A stretch of DNA of 33,717 nt. It comes from a bacterium. Lineage in GTDB: Bacteria; Planctomycetota; Planctomycetia; Planctomycetales; Planctomycetaceae. The notes beneath the pieces are model-generated. The model was not told where the DNA came from, did not search any database, and saw nothing but the letters and a program-made list of their open reading frames with translations. A program made the translations under genes and the position numbers. Location of the stretch: assembly GCA_016124895.1 (NCBI GenBank), contig WGMU01000119.1:1-33717 (forward strand), read 5' to 3'. Below, piece by piece: positions 24,334 to 33,717 of this stretch. The first letter of the stretch is position 1; each line of letters starts with the position of its first letter.

Positions 24334-25650
24334 ATGGCCATCGAATTTCAATGCCCGCAGTGTACGACAATGATTCGCGTTCCGGACGCCGCGTCCGGCA
24401 AAAAGGGAACGTGCCCTGGCTGCGGCATTAAACTGCTCGTCCCCGAAGTGGCCATTCCGCCTGCTTCGCCGGCCGCACCGAATCCCTCGGCACTGACGCC
24501 ACCTGCCGCACCATCGCCACCTGCAGGCAATCCGTCTCCGGCTGGCGGATCTCAGAACGTGCCAGGCGTCGCGGCTCCGTTCCCGCCTGCTGGCTCTTCT
24601 GTGCCTGGTCCTCCCGATGTGATACCGGGAACCGTTCCGCCACTGCCGGGATCAGGATTTCCAGTACCGTCGACTGCTCCACAGCTGTTCGTTCCCGGGG
24701 CCGGTTTTCCGCCGACAGGTCCTGGACCCGATATCGATGACCTGCCGAGCGGTCAGGGTTTCCCCAGCCAGGCGGGAATGCAGCCTTCGGCGTTTCCCGT
24801 CAGCCCGGCAGAGACTCCGTTCGGAGTTTCAACTGCGGCGCCGATTCCGTCAGACGTACCGGGTTCTGGCGTCCCTCTGCCGCCACCGGGCGTCGGTCTG
24901 CCGCCTGCCTCGGTCGCATCACGAGTCCGACGCCGCTCGCGTCGCAGAAGCAGCGCGTTGTGGTTTCCGATTCTCTGCGGAATCGCGCTCGTGGCGGGAG
25001 TTGGCTGGTTGTGGATGCCGCGCGCGGATATCTCGGGAAACCGGACGGCCGAATTCGTCACCCAGGACAGCCTGCCGCCAAAGCTCGTCCCCGCCAGTCT
25101 GGCTGATGTGAAGCCGGCAGTTCGAGCGACCGTGCTGCAGCGGTTCGCGGTGGATTCCGAATGGTTGCGAAGTTCGCACGCCGAGGTCGAGTTCTCCGGA
25201 ACCAATGACGGGCTGATGATCCGTGTCGCTGCTGGCCGGGATACGAGCTTCGTTCGCTTCCGGATCGATCAAGGGCTGCGCGAGTGGTACGACGCCAACG
25301 GCAGAGAACTCGATGCCGAACACAAGTCGGAACTCGGTCAGGCGTTGACGGAGTTCTTTGAAGCCTGGGACGTCGCCATCCGCAATCAGACGGGTGTCGA
25401 GCAGTTCATGCGGTTTCGTGATACCGTCGCACTGTCCGGCTGCGTGTACGGGCTCGGCTATAACGTTTCGGCTCGGATTGACGGCCGACTTTATCCGTGC
25501 GTGTACGAAGACGACAGCGCTGTGTACTTTCTGCTGCCGCGTGCCACGAAGTCGTTCCAGGTCGTCGGCTTCCACGCCAACGGAGACGCATCAGACTTTC
25601 CGGGTGAGTACAACGTGACGCTGAAAGCCGCGTCGCCGTCGGCAGGATAA
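24334..25650 (+). CDS. Zinc-ribbon, proline-rich membrane protein (438 aa)
   Basis: The N-terminus carries a four-cysteine zinc ribbon (C7, C10, C27, C30, in FQCPQCTTMIRVPD and KKGTCPGCGIKLLVP). About 160 residues of Pro/Ala/Gly/Ser-rich linker follow (PPAAPSPPAGN and similar), then a basic patch (RVRRRSRRRSSA) and one membrane helix (about 208-228, WFPILCGIALVAGVGWLW). The C-terminal 200 residues are folded and probably on the other side of the membrane, with WLRSSHAEVEFSGTNDGLMI and ATKSFQVVGFHANGDA. The zinc-ribbon, proline linker and single helix form a common planctomycete layout; the ribbon would be cytoplasmic if the basic patch follows the positive-inside rule. Function unknown. Confidence 0.85.
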   Translation: MAIEFQCPQCTTMIRVPDAASGKKGTCPGCGIKLLVPEVAIPPASPAAPNPSALTPPAAPSPPAGNPSPAGGSQNVPGVAAPFPPAGSSVPGPPDVIPGTVPPLPGSGFPVPSTAPQLFVPGAGFPPTGPGPDIDDLPSGQGFPSQAGMQPSAFPVSPAETPFGVSTAAPIPSDVPGSGVPLPPPGVGLPPASVASRVRRRSRRRSSALWFPILCGIALVAGVGWLWMPRADISGNRTAEFVTQDSLPPKLVPASLADVKPAVRATVLQRFAVDSEWLRSSHAEVEFSGTNDGLMIRVAAGRDTSFVRFRIDQGLREWYDANGRELDAEHKSELGQALTEFFEAWDVAIRNQTGVEQFMRFRDTVALSGCVYGLGYNVSARIDGRLYPCVYEDDSAVYFLLPRATKSFQVVGFHANGDASDFPGEYNVTLKAASPSAG

Positions 25651-25753
25651 TCCGCTCGGCGGCATTGAAACGGCTGACGGGCTGCCGCTCTGGCTCTCGT
25701 TCTGATTTTGCCGGAGAGACACTGAGAGCGATCACTGTTTCGCGCCGCGACGA

Positions 25754-28700
25754 TCAGATCAGCAGGTCTGTCGGATCCTGGAAGATCGCATCGAGCATCG
25801 TGCCCGACACCGTGTCGATGCCATCAATTCCGTCGCCGCCGCTGGTGACGTCCAGCACGTTCGCTCCGTCGCCGCCGCTGACAAAGTCGGACCCGAGACC
25901 ACCGACGATCGTGTCATCACCATCACCACCGAGCAGCGAGTCGTTGTCCGTATTGTTGACTGTCTCAAGAATCTGTGGCTGGACCGGATCGTGTGGATAG
26001 TCCGCGTTCGTGACACCGAAGATGCGGTCGTTGCCGGCATCACCGTTAATCGTGTCTGCACCGCGGTTGCCGTTAATCAGATCATCGCCGGCGCCGCCGT
26101 TGACAATATCATCTCCTCGCCCGGCATCGATATTGTCGTTTCCGGCGTCTCCGTTGATCCGGTCCGAAGAGCGTCCTGCGATGATCGTGTCGTCGCCATT
26201 GCCGCCGTTGATCAACGAGCCACCGCGCGATCCCACCACCGTGTCGTTGCCCGCTCCGCCGTTGAGCGTTGAGTAGTTCAACCAACCGTCTGCGTTTATG
26301 AGATTGGCACTTGCACCGCCTTCAAGCTGCGCGGCTTCGATTGATTTCAGAGAATCCGTGCCGGTTGTTCCACCAATCAGGAATTCCTGGCGAAGCGTGA
26401 AGTCAGTATCCGCTGACTCGTAGACGCGGTCATTTCCACTTCCGCCGTCCAGATTGTCGTCACCGGTTCCCCCCTGCAGGACATCACCACTTCCGCCCTG
26501 ACCGAAGAGGTTGTCCGGGCCGTCCTCACCGTTCAGTGTGTCACGACCGGCTCCACCGCGCATCGCATCCGATCCCGTCCCGCCGAACATGAGATCATCG
26601 CCGCCGAGTCCGAAGACACGGTCATTGCCTCCTTCGCCGGCCAGCGTGTCGTTGCCGGAACCTCCATAAATCCGATCGTTGCCGTCACCGCCGAGAACGA
26701 AGTTGCTGCCGTCTCCCGCATCAATGTGGTCATTTCCATCGTGTCCCTCGATGGAATCGTCACCGACTCCGCCAAGAATCGTGTCCCGAGCCGATCCGCC
26801 GATGATCGTGTCGTTGCCGTCAAGACCTCGAAGTGTCGTGTCCCCGTCAAAGTCTGCGGCCAGAATGAAATTGCTGCCGGCACCGCCAGTCAGGTCGGCC
26901 AGCTCAATGCCGATCAGTAGGTCTGTTCCCGTCAGCAGTCCGGCAAGCCGGTCGTTATTCAGATCGAAGTCCTGATCGGCGATTTCGATCACGACGTCGT
27001 CTCCGGAAGCGCCTCCATCAAGCGTGTCGTCACCCGTTTCGCCCGTGAGCTGGTCTCCAATGCCTCCCTGGCCTTCCACAAGGTCATTTCCAGACTGACC
27101 ATTGAGCATGTCAGTATTGGCCCCACCGCGAAGTGTGTCGTCGCCGTCACCACCGAGAATGACGTCGTTTCCGCCGTTGCCAGCGAGGGTGTCATTCTGT
27201 GAGCCTCCGGTGACCGTATCTGAACCGTCGCCCGCATTGACGTCCATCGCGGCGTTCGTCAGAGCCGACGCGTCGATCGTATCGTCGCCAGCCAGCGAGT
27301 TGACTTCGATGATCTCAGTCGTGCCGACGTCGAGCGTGAACGTGCTGAGCATCACCCCGGCCGCCCGCGTGATATCGATGCGGGCTCCGTTGTCGCTGAC
27401 CGAGATGTTGTCGCCTTCCGCCGCGTTATCTGCTGCGTTGACAATCTGGCGGTCGATGTCGGCATCGCCATTGACAACGTCGTCCCCATCACCTTCCTCC
27501 CAGATGAAGATGTCCTCTCCATCGCCGCCAGAAAGCGTGTCATTTCCACCACTGCCAATGATTATGTCGGGCTCATCCTCGCCGGAGATGGCATCATTGC
27601 CACTGCCTCCCGCCAGGTAGTCAATGCCAGCCCCTCCATGGATCGTGACATCGAGTGACGATGCAGAAGCACTCACTGTATCCGCTCCATCGCCAGCATT
27701 GATTGTGAGTGAACCGGATGGATTGACGAAGTCGACCGTTTCGCTGGACGAGACGCTTTCGATTCGCGACAGGCCGCCGCCGAGGTCGCTTAGCGAAATA
27801 ACATCGTCGGTCGCGCCGAAGTTAAACACGCGGTCGGTGGCAGACAGGTTGTCGAAGATCGGTTCGAGGCCGGTGTATGTGATCGTGTCTGTCGTGCCCT
27901 CTTCGATTTCGATCGTGCCGTCGCTGGCGTTTGCGAAGTTGTGCGTGACGGTCGTCACCGTGCCGTTGATCAGAGTGAGATTGTCTCCACCGGTCTGCTC
28001 GCTGCCGCCGTTGAAAAATGTGCCGCCGGGAGCGAGCGGCGAATCGACGGCGAAGTCGAGCGTCAGGGCGTCGTCATCGGTCGAGCCGTTGATGATGACC
28101 TGATCGGCGCCGGCACTCGGCGTTGCCTGGAAGACGAGAATCGCGTTGACGGTGTAGTCGAGCGTGCCCAAACCGCCGTTGATGCTCAGGTTGAGATCGT
28201 CGGCCGTTCCGTCGTCGCCTTCCGAACCGGTTGAAGCGAGCAGCGTGTCGTCGCCGTCGCCGCCATCCACCAGCGCGACTGGTCCACCGGCCAGCCCCTG
28301 CAGGTCGAGCACGTCGTTGTCATCGCCGCCGTTGAGAGCGACCGTCGTCAGATCAGAAACTCCGGACAGGTCGCCGACGGTCAGAGTGTCGCCACCGCCG
28401 AGCGTGTTGAGTTCGGCAGTCTCGATCGTGCCGACGTCGAGCGAGAACAGACTGAGATTGTTCCGAGTGACGACAAACCGCGTTCCGTTCGGATCGATGG
28501 ACACATCGTCGCCCGAGGCGTTCGACGCAGTGATCTGCAACGTGTCTGTTCCGGCGTTGCCGTCGACCGAGTCGCTGCCGTCGCCGTCGTTCCAAACGAT
28601 CAGGTCGTCGTCATCGCCGCCACTGAGCGTGTCGTTGCTGGTGCCGCCAGCGAGTGTGTCGTCACCGGCGTCGCCGTTCAGTTGGTCGAAGCCGTCCGTG

Positions 28701-31700
28701 CCGATCAGCGAGTCGTTGCCGGCGCCGCCGTTGAGCGTGACATCGAAGGCCAGCGTTGAAGCGTCAATCGTGTCCGCCCCGTCGCCGCCGTTGACAGTCA
28801 ACGTCGTTGTCGGATTCGTAAAGTCGACCGTTTCACTCGACGAGAGGCTGGCAATCCGCGACATGCCGCCGCCGAGGTCGCTCAGTGAGATGTCGTCGTC
28901 GGTCGCTGCAAAGTTGAAGACTCGGTTGCTCGCGTCGATGTTGTCCGTGATTGGTTCGAGACCCGTGTAGTTGATGATCGCTCCGTCGATGTCGATCGAG
29001 CCATCAGCCGCGGTGTCGAAGTTGTGCGTCAGCGTCGTCGCGGTCCCGGAGACCAGAACGATCGAATCACTGCCGCCTTCACCGTTGAAGTCAAGGCTGC
29101 CGGAAACTCCGTCGGCCGGATCGGTCACCTGCAGGATGTCGTCGCCGTCGCTGCCGTTGAGCTGCACCGTCTGGATGCTTGTAAAGCCGACCGTCGCCAT
29201 CGTCGTTGGGCCGGGCGTTCCGTCCGCGTCGAGCGTCAGGTCGATCGTGCCGGAATCTCCACCAGCGAAGTCGACATTGAAGACGTCGTCTTCCGATGAG
29301 CCGTTGACGACCAGCGTTATTGCTCCTGCTGCACCATCGATCTTGACGCCTTCGACCAGGTCGTAATTGACGTTCTGAACGCCGCCCGTTGACGAGATTG
29401 TCCCCGTGTCGGAATCGGTCGGAGAGAACGTTACCGTCGCTCCGCTCGGCGCGTTGTAAGTCAGCATGTCGCCTGGGATCATCGCAGGACCGCTGCCGAG
29501 GATGTTGATTTCGGCCGTTGTCGACGGAGTCACGTCAAACGCGTCTGCGCCGTTACCACCGTCGGCGTTGACGGTTTCGAGACTGGACGTGTACGTGATG
29601 ACCTGCGTCGTGTTCACGACGATCTGCGACGCGTCGGCCGAAATCGCGTCCGGGTTCGTTGTGCCGCTGACGTTGAGTTCGTCGTTTCCGGCACCAGTCT
29701 GATCGTCGATGTCGATCTGGCCGCCGAGACTGCCGGTCTGAATGAAGTATTGATCGTCGCCGCCCTGACCGTCGATCAGCAGCGGGCCGGTCGTCGCGTC
29801 CGGATCGAGTGTGATGACGTCGTCGTCGCCCTGTCCTCGGATGATCCCCTGTCCGACCGTGTTCACTGTGCCGAAGATGTCGATCGTCGATCCTGTGCCA
29901 GCGTCAGCATCGCCGAAGTCGCCATCGATCGTCACAACGCCGGCCGCGTCGACGATCGAGCCGGCGCTGATCAGCACGTCGTCGCCGCTGCGGAGCGAGA
30001 CGTTGCCGGTCGTTGACTGGACGGTCACGCCGGGATCAATCGTCAGATCGTCGCCGGTGCCAGTCGAGTCTGTCGAAGTCAGCGTGATATCGCCGCTGGC
30101 AGTGACGTCGCTGGCAACCGTCAGCGGACTCGACGCAGCGATCAAGATCATGCCACCTGCAGCCGAGTTGCTCACACCGACCGTGCCCGAGACTGAGCCG
30201 ACGGTCAGAGGGCCGCTGTTCGAGACGGTGATATCTCCCGGCGTGTCATTGGTCGCGGCGAACGTTGTAACGGCCGTTGCGATCGCGATGCCGCCGCTTG
30301 CCGAAACGGACGCACTGTCCGCGGTGATATCCGCTGAACCGTCGACGTCGGAGATCGCTCCGCCAGCGACCAGTGTCACCGTGCCCGTTCCAGCATTCAG
30401 ATCGAGCGACGTCAGGGCGTCGGTTTCGTTGATGGCCTGATCGCCGTTTCCGCCGCTGGTGTCGACACTGAGGCTGTCGAGGGCGGTTTCAATCGCGTTG
30501 TCCGCTCCGCCGCCGGCCAGCGTACCGACACCGCCGGGAGCAGTGATGATCGTCGACGTGGCCGTGATCTCAATGTCCGAGTCCCCACCGTCAATCACCG
30601 AGCCCGCTGCCGAACTGATCGTGACGGCGTCGGTCGTCTGCAGTTTGGAAAGCGTGATGTCTCCGTCCGCGCTGACGTCGATCAGACCGGTGCTGGTGTC
30701 AACACTTGAGCCGTCTGACATGATGACCTGACCTCCGTTGCCGCCCATCGTGTCGGCTGAAACCGAGATCATGCCGCTTACGGAAGTCACAGCCGCCGAC
30801 GCCGCGAATTCGATATTGTCATCGGCGCTCTGAATGGTGACGCCACCGCTGCTCGATCCGACCGTCCCGTCGAGTCTCACACCGGCACTCGCTCCGTCGC
30901 CGTCCCCGATGATCGTGACGCTGCCTGTTCCAGTCGCCGCGATCGCCGAAGTGCCAGCCTGAAGGACCGGGTCATTGGGCTCCACTTCCGGGAGCGGATC
31001 GTCACCGCCGACCAGCGCGTGATTTTCGATCGAAAAGTGGAGGTCATACGTGTCGCCAGTCGACGGCGTGTCACCGCGGAGCGTCCCGTTGGCGGCGGAA
31101 CTGTCGTACCTGCCCACCACGAGGTAGAACGTCCCGGACGACGCAAACGTAAAGTCGATCGTCGAGTCAGTTCCGTCGCCGTCGCCGTCGTCGAAATCAT
31201 CGTTGCTGTCGAGCAGATTGAAACTGGAGTCGAACAGGAACAGTTCGGTGTCGAACGAATTGTTCGCGATGTCGAAGATGCCGCGATCGCCCGCACCGGC
31301 CGTGAACGAGTACACGTCGAACGTATCGTTGCCGGTGCCGTTGATCGTGATGTGCGGGATCGTTGTCGAGGACTCGATGGTGACAATCTCCGCCAGATTC
31401 CACGCGGCGGCATCGACGTTCTGGGCTCCGGACAGACTCACAAGAGAACTGAGCGAGCCTGTCGCGATATCAACTCCGACGGCGCCATTGCTGGTCGCCG
31501 TTCCTGTCAATTGAATATCGCCGTCAACGGAGTTGATGCTTCTGCCGCCGACGTGAATTCCGCTGCCGTTCGCGCCGGTTCCGGTGATCGTGATCTGCCC
31601 GGTCTGCGTCGTGATCGTCATATCGTCGAGCGCGATACCTTCGTCGGCCGTCCCGGTGGAGTTTCCGGTCAGCGTAATATTTCCGGAAACCGTCGAGACC

Positions 31701-33717
31701 ATCGAGCCGCTGTCGATGTCGACGCCGTCGTCGCCGCCGGTCGAGTCACCGATGATCGTGATGTTGCCGCTGGTCGTCGTAGCAACTGCGACGCTGCTGA
31801 AGTCGACCGCGTCGTCGGACAGTGCGCTGGCTCCGCGGATTGAGATGTCGCCCGTGCCCGAGTTCAGTTCGCCAGCGTCGACCGTGACGCCCTGCCCGCC
31901 GAGAAAACCCGTCGCAACAGCCGGATTCAGCGTCGGATCCGCTCCACCGCCGAGCACGATGTTGCCTCCGGAAGACGAGACAATGGCGCCGTCAACGTAA
32001 ATGCCGCCGCCACCCGTTCCGTCCGAGTCGGAATTGACGGTGATGTCCCCGCCGTCGCTGGAGACGTCATTGACGATCACGATGTCATCGACCGCCGTCA
32101 GCCGGATGTTGCCACCGTTTGAGTCCAGTGGCTCGAACGTCAGCATCAGCGTACTCGTTGTCAGCTCGATGTCACCGTTTGCCGTCACGCCGATCAGCGT
32201 CGCGTCGATGTCGTTGACGACCAGGTCGCCGGTGTTCGAGATCCAGACGCCGCCGGTTCCGCCGTCGGCTTCGAGGGCGTTGATCGTGGTGTCGAGAGCG
32301 TTGGCCGCGCTGCCGACACCGGTGCCTGATCCGAGGGCAACCGTGCTGGCTGTCACGTCGTTGCCACCGTCGTTGTCAGCAATCGCGCCGGTTGAAACGA
32401 GAATCGCGTCACTGGTCGTGATCAGCGAGCCGCCGTCGAACGAGAGCGACTCGACATCGCTCGCCTCGCCGATGCTGATCACTCCGCTGCCGACGTCCGT
32501 GTCGCCGGCGGCGGAAATTGAATCTGTGCCGTCCCCGCCGTTGATCGTCAGGTCGGCGTCGAAGGTCGCATCCAATCCCTGCAGGTCGATCGTGTCGTCG
32601 CCGTCGCCGGCGTCGATCGTCAGCGAGTTTGTCGGAGCAGCAAACGTGACGACTTCACCCTGCGTCGAATCGATCATCGAGAAGCCGTCGCCGACAGTGC
32701 CGTCGTCGCTAAGCGTGATGGTCTCGGTCCCGCCGATATAGCTGAAACTGCGGTCCATGGCGTCGAGATCGTCAATGACCGGTTCGAGGTTCGTGTACAT
32801 GATCGTCTGGGCGTCGACGGAGATCGTTCCGTCGTTTTCGCTGGCGAAGGTGTAATCAACGCTGGTAACCGTTCCGCTAACGAGATCGATCTCGTCGCTG
32901 TCGGCGCCGCCGTCGATCATGTCGCTGCCGTCGCCGTCGCTCCAGAGGAACAGATCGTCGCCCGCGTCGCCGTTGAGCGTATCGTCGCCCGTGCCGCCGG
33001 TGATCGTGTCGTTACCTGACGTCCCGGTGATCGAGTCGTCGCCGTCACTGCCGTTGAATGTCGCGCCGAAGCTGATCGCGGATGCGTCGATCGTGTCGTC
33101 ATCGGCGTTGCCATTGACCGTCAGAGAGCCGCCAGTCCAGGTGCCGTCGAATGTTGAGTCTGTGCCGACACCCGAGTCTGCGTCGCCGTTATCGAGATTG
33201 ATCACGACATCGCCGGTCGTCGAAACCGTCGAGGTCGCGACCATTGTCAGGTCATCGCCGACGTTTAGTGTGATCATGCCGCCGGTGCTGCTGATCTGCG
33301 GATCAATGTCGGAAATGAAAAACGGATCGATGTACCGCTGCAGGATCAGATCCTGGCCAGTCGAGGCAGCATCGACCGCAGTCAGCACGATATCTCCGGC
33401 CGCGTTGTTAATGACCGTGGCTTCGAGCGTCATCGTTCCCGTCGTCGAGAGCTGGATCACTCCGGCGGGATCAGTGTCAGCAAGATCGGTGATGATGACT
33501 CCGTCAACGAAGTCGTCGAATTCTCCAATGATGGCCCGTGTGATCGTCAGATCGCCCGTATTGTCGACCGCGACGTCGCCACTGTCCGTGCGAACCGACA
33601 GGAACGAGATTGCCGTTTCGAGTGGATCGGCCGCAGAACCGGCTCCCGTACCCACCAGCAGGAAGGTCTCGCGCGTCCCCTGGAGATTGACGTCGCTGTC
33701 GCCACCGTCGATGACGG
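25754..33717 (-). CDS. Giant beta-strand/RTX-repeat secreted protein, N-terminus beyond the window (at least 2,650 residues)
   Basis: A single open frame continues off the 3' edge of the window; the ATG/GTG-like codon at 33655 is internal, since the same frame remains open to 33717 (VIDGGDSDVNLQGTRETFLL). The protein ends LLI at a TGA at 25754-25756. Its N-terminal and middle parts are repeated parallel-strand-like units (GDITLTST, TGNVSLRSGDDVLISAG, GNITLTGNSTG), as in filamentous adhesins. Near 31020-31400 sits a bacterial pre-peptidase C-terminal (PPC-like) domain (DTFDVYSFTAGAGDRGIFDI, SSGTFYLVVGRYD). Three long duplicated modules and C-terminal calcium-binding RTX nonapeptides (GGxGxDxLx) follow. 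It should be secreted, perhaps by type I or a planctomycete-specific route, and bind Ca2+. Adhesion or surface-layer function is inferred only. Confidence 0.9.
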   Translation of the reverse strand, partial: VIDGGDSDVNLQGTRETFLLVGTGAGSAADPLETAISFLSVRTDSGDVAVDNTGDLTITRAIIGEFDDFVDGVIITDLADTDPAGVIQLSTTGTMTLEATVINNAAGDIVLTAVDAASTGQDLILQRYIDPFFISDIDPQISSTGGMITLNVGDDLTMVATSTVSTTGDVVINLDNGDADSGVGTDSTFDGTWTGGSLTVNGNADDDTIDASAISFGATFNGSDGDDSITGTSGNDTITGGTGDDTLNGDAGDDLFLWSDGDGSDMIDGGADSDEIDLVSGTVTSVDYTFASENDGTISVDAQTIMYTNLEPVIDDLDAMDRSFSYIGGTETITLSDDGTVGDGFSMIDSTQGEVVTFAAPTNSLTIDAGDGDDTIDLQGLDATFDADLTINGGDGTDSISAAGDTDVGSGVISIGEASDVESLSFDGGSLITTSDAILVSTGAIADNDGGNDVTASTVALGSGTGVGSAANALDTTINALEADGGTGGVWISNTGDLVVNDIDATLIGVTANGDIELTTSTLMLTFEPLDSNGGNIRLTAVDDIVIVNDVSSDGGDITVNSDSDGTGGGGIYVDGAIVSSSGGNIVLGGGADPTLNPAVATGFLGGQGVTVDAGELNSGTGDISIRGASALSDDAVDFSSVAVATTTSGNITIIGDSTGGDDGVDIDSGSMVSTVSGNITLTGNSTGTADEGIALDDMTITTQTGQITITGTGANGSGIHVGGRSINSVDGDIQLTGTATSNGAVGVDIATGSLSSLVSLSGAQNVDAAAWNLAEIVTIESSTTIPHITINGTGNDTFDVYSFTAGAGDRGIFDIANNSFDTELFLFDSSFNLLDSNDDFDDGDGDGTDSTIDFTFASSGTFYLVVGRYDSSAANGTLRGDTPSTGDTYDLHFSIENHALVGGDDPLPEVEPNDPVLQAGTSAIAATGTGSVTIIGDGDGASAGVRLDGTVGSSSGGVTIQSADDNIEFAASAAVTSVSGMISVSADTMGGNGGQVIMSDGSSVDTSTGLIDVSADGDITLSKLQTTDAVTISSAAGSVIDGGDSDIEITATSTIITAPGGVGTLAGGGADNAIETALDSLSVDTSGGNGDQAINETDALTSLDLNAGTGTVTLVAGGAISDVDGSADITADSASVSASGGIAIATAVTTFAATNDTPGDITVSNSGPLTVGSVSGTVGVSNSAAGGMILIAASSPLTVASDVTASGDITLTSTDSTGTGDDLTIDPGVTVQSTTGNVSLRSGDDVLISAGSIVDAAGVVTIDGDFGDADAGTGSTIDIFGTVNTVGQGIIRGQGDDDVITLDPDATTGPLLIDGQGGDDQYFIQTGSLGGQIDIDDQTGAGNDELNVSGTTNPDAISADASQIVVNTTQVITYTSSLETVNADGGNGADAFDVTPSTTAEINILGSGPAMIPGDMLTYNAPSGATVTFSPTDSDTGTISSTGGVQNVNYDLVEGVKIDGAAGAITLVVNGSSEDDVFNVDFAGGDSGTIDLTLDADGTPGPTTMATVGFTSIQTVQLNGSDGDDILQVTDPADGVSGSLDFNGEGGSDSIVLVSGTATTLTHNFDTAADGSIDIDGAIINYTGLEPITDNIDASNRVFNFAATDDDISLSDLGGGMSRIASLSSSETVDFTNPTTTLTVNGGDGADTIDASTLAFDVTLNGGAGNDSLIGTDGFDQLNGDAGDDTLAGGTSNDTLSGGDDDDLIVWNDGDGSDSVDGNAGTDTLQITASNASGDDVSIDPNGTRFVVTRNNLSLFSLDVGTIETAELNTLGGGDTLTVGDLSGVSDLTTVALNGGDDNDVLDLQGLAGGPVALVDGGDGDDTLLASTGSEGDDGTADDLNLSINGGLGTLDYTVNAILVFQATPSAGADQVIINGSTDDDALTLDFAVDSPLAPGGTFFNGGSEQTGGDNLTLINGTVTTVTHNFANASDGTIEIEEGTTDTITYTGLEPIFDNLSATDRVFNFGATDDVISLSDLGGGLSRIESVSSSETVDFVNPSGSLTINAGDGADTVSASASSLDVTIHGGAGIDYLAGGSGNDAISGEDEPDIIIGSGGNDTLSGGDGEDIFIWEEGDGDDVVNGDADIDRQIVNAADNAAEGDNISVSDNGARIDITRAAGVMLSTFTLDVGTTEIIEVNSLAGDDTIDASALTNAAMDVNAGDGSDTVTGGSQNDTLAGNGGNDVILGGDGDDTLRGGANTDMLNGQSGNDLVEGQGGIGDQLTGETGDDTLDGGASGDDVVIEIADQDFDLNNDRLAGLLTGTDLLIGIELADLTGGAGSNFILAADFDGDTTLRGLDGNDTIIGGSARDTILGGVGDDSIEGHDGNDHIDAGDGSNFVLGGDGNDRIYGGSGNDTLAGEGGNDRVFGLGGDDLMFGGTGSDAMRGGAGRDTLNGEDGPDNLFGQGGSGDVLQGGTGDDNLDGGSGNDRVYESADTDFTLRQEFLIGGTTGTDSLKSIEAAQLEGGASANLINADGWLNYSTLNGGAGNDTVVGSRGGSLINGGNGDDTIIAGRSSDRINGDAGNDNIDAGRGDDIVNGGAGDDLINGNRGADTINGDAGNDRIFGVTNADYPHDPVQPQILETVNNTDNDSLLGGDGDDTIVGGLGSDFVSGGDGANVLDVTSGGDGIDGIDTVSGTMLDAIFQDPTDLLI
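25850..27220 (-). repeat. RTX (hemolysin-type) nonapeptide repeat region near the C-terminus
   Basis: Translated motifs such as GGDGDDTIVGGLGSDFVSGG, GGAGDDLINGNRGADTINGD, GGDGNDRIYGGSGNDTLAGE and GGDGDDTLRGGANTDMLNGQ recur, in blocks separated by non-RTX stretches (for example about 26290-26400 and 26870-26990). The GGxGxDxUx pattern forms calcium-binding parallel beta-rolls in secreted proteins. Boundaries are approximate. Confidence 0.85.
27615..27965 (-). repeat. Duplicated long module, copy C
   Basis: About 115 residues running TVTTVTHNFANASDGTIEI, ITYTGLEPIFDNLSATDRVF, LSDLGGGLSRIESVSSSETV and LDVTIHGGAG. It is the closest relative of copy B at about 28710-29060. Compared with copy B it carries an insertion (EEGTTDT) before ITYTGLEP. 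Boundaries approximate. Confidence 0.75.
28710..29060 (-). repeat. Duplicated long module, copy B
   Basis: The module reads TATTLTHNFDTAADGSIDID, INYTGLEPITDNIDASNRVF, LSDLGGGMSRIASLSSSETV and FDVTLNGGAGND. Copies B and C share the phrase YTGLEPIxDNxxAxxRVFNF, and both are followed by a GDDxxxWxxGDGxD segment and a FxLDVGTxExxExNxLxGxD segment, so the duplication unit is longer than this core. Boundaries approximate. Confidence 0.75.
32540..32895 (-). repeat. Duplicated long module, copy A (most diverged)
   Basis: The module reads VTSVDYTFASENDGTISVDA, MYTNLEPVIDDLDAMDRSFS, ITLSDDGTVGDGFSMIDSTQ and ADLTINGGDGTD, aligning with copies B and C but with YTNLEP for YTGLEP and RSFSY for RVFNF. It is about 3.5 kb from copy B, on the far side of the PPC-like domain. 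Boundaries approximate. Confidence 0.7.

Noticed and set aside
31019-32741. Long plus-strand frames (up to 274 codons) opposite the giant protein
   Set aside because: The repetitive GGxGxD-type codons on the minus strand leave stop-poor frames on the other strand. Their translations are Ser/Pro/Val- or Arg/Val-rich with no domain and no ribosome-binding sequence.

Overview
The window looks like a chromosomal segment from a planctomycete (phylum Planctomycetota). This rests on a cytochrome-c/DUF1549/DUF1553 (PSCyt1-PSCyt2-PSD1) protein, exported WD40 and PQQ-type propellers, a zinc-ribbon/proline-rich membrane protein, a tiny lysine-rich protein of a type I associate with planctomycetes, and GC-rich coding sequence. 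I cannot assign a genus.

Layout. (1) 1-601, minus strand: the edge of one small conserved hypothetical gene and a complete second one. (2) 602-2880: a graveyard of broken genes not visible as clean ORFs. It holds the C-terminal half of a type I-G/I-U CRISPR protein Csb2 (minus), an internally deleted Tn5-like IS4-family transposase abutting its broken end (plus), the N-terminus of a Schlafen/AlbA_2-type protein with in-frame stops (minus), and a fragment resembling a DNA methyltransferase (plus). No CRISPR array is present. (3) 2881-6045: PSD1 protein, ending at a hairpin between convergent genes. (4) 6129-6965, minus: orphan ParA ATPase. (5) 7352-11033, plus: M48 lipoprotein protease, then the TIGR03546/TIGR03545 membrane pair. 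(6) 11434-15347: a single-domain response regulator, an exported WD40 protein, a 54-residue lysine-rich protein, a decayed histidine kinase, and an intact FixJ-like regulator overlapping the kinase remnant by ATGA.

(7) 15407-22905, plus: a closely spaced series of pyrF, PQQ-propeller protein, exported DUF6263-like protein, an esterase fused to a large uncharacterised domain, and an ApbE flavin transferase fused to an NqrM-like iron-sulfur maturation domain. (8) 22974-23984, minus: a GHMP kinase closely resembling plant glucuronokinase. (9) 24334-25650, plus: zinc-ribbon membrane protein. (10) 25754-33717, minus: the C-terminal 2,650 or so residues of a giant secreted beta-strand/RTX protein whose N-terminus lies beyond the window.

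The most noteworthy items are the CRISPR/defence relic cluster, the ApbE-NqrM fusion (two factors maturing the same Na+-pumping respiratory enzyme in one polypeptide), the esterase fusion, and the regulator that has lost its kinase. I saw no clearly new complete system. All family assignments come from reading motifs, not from database searches.
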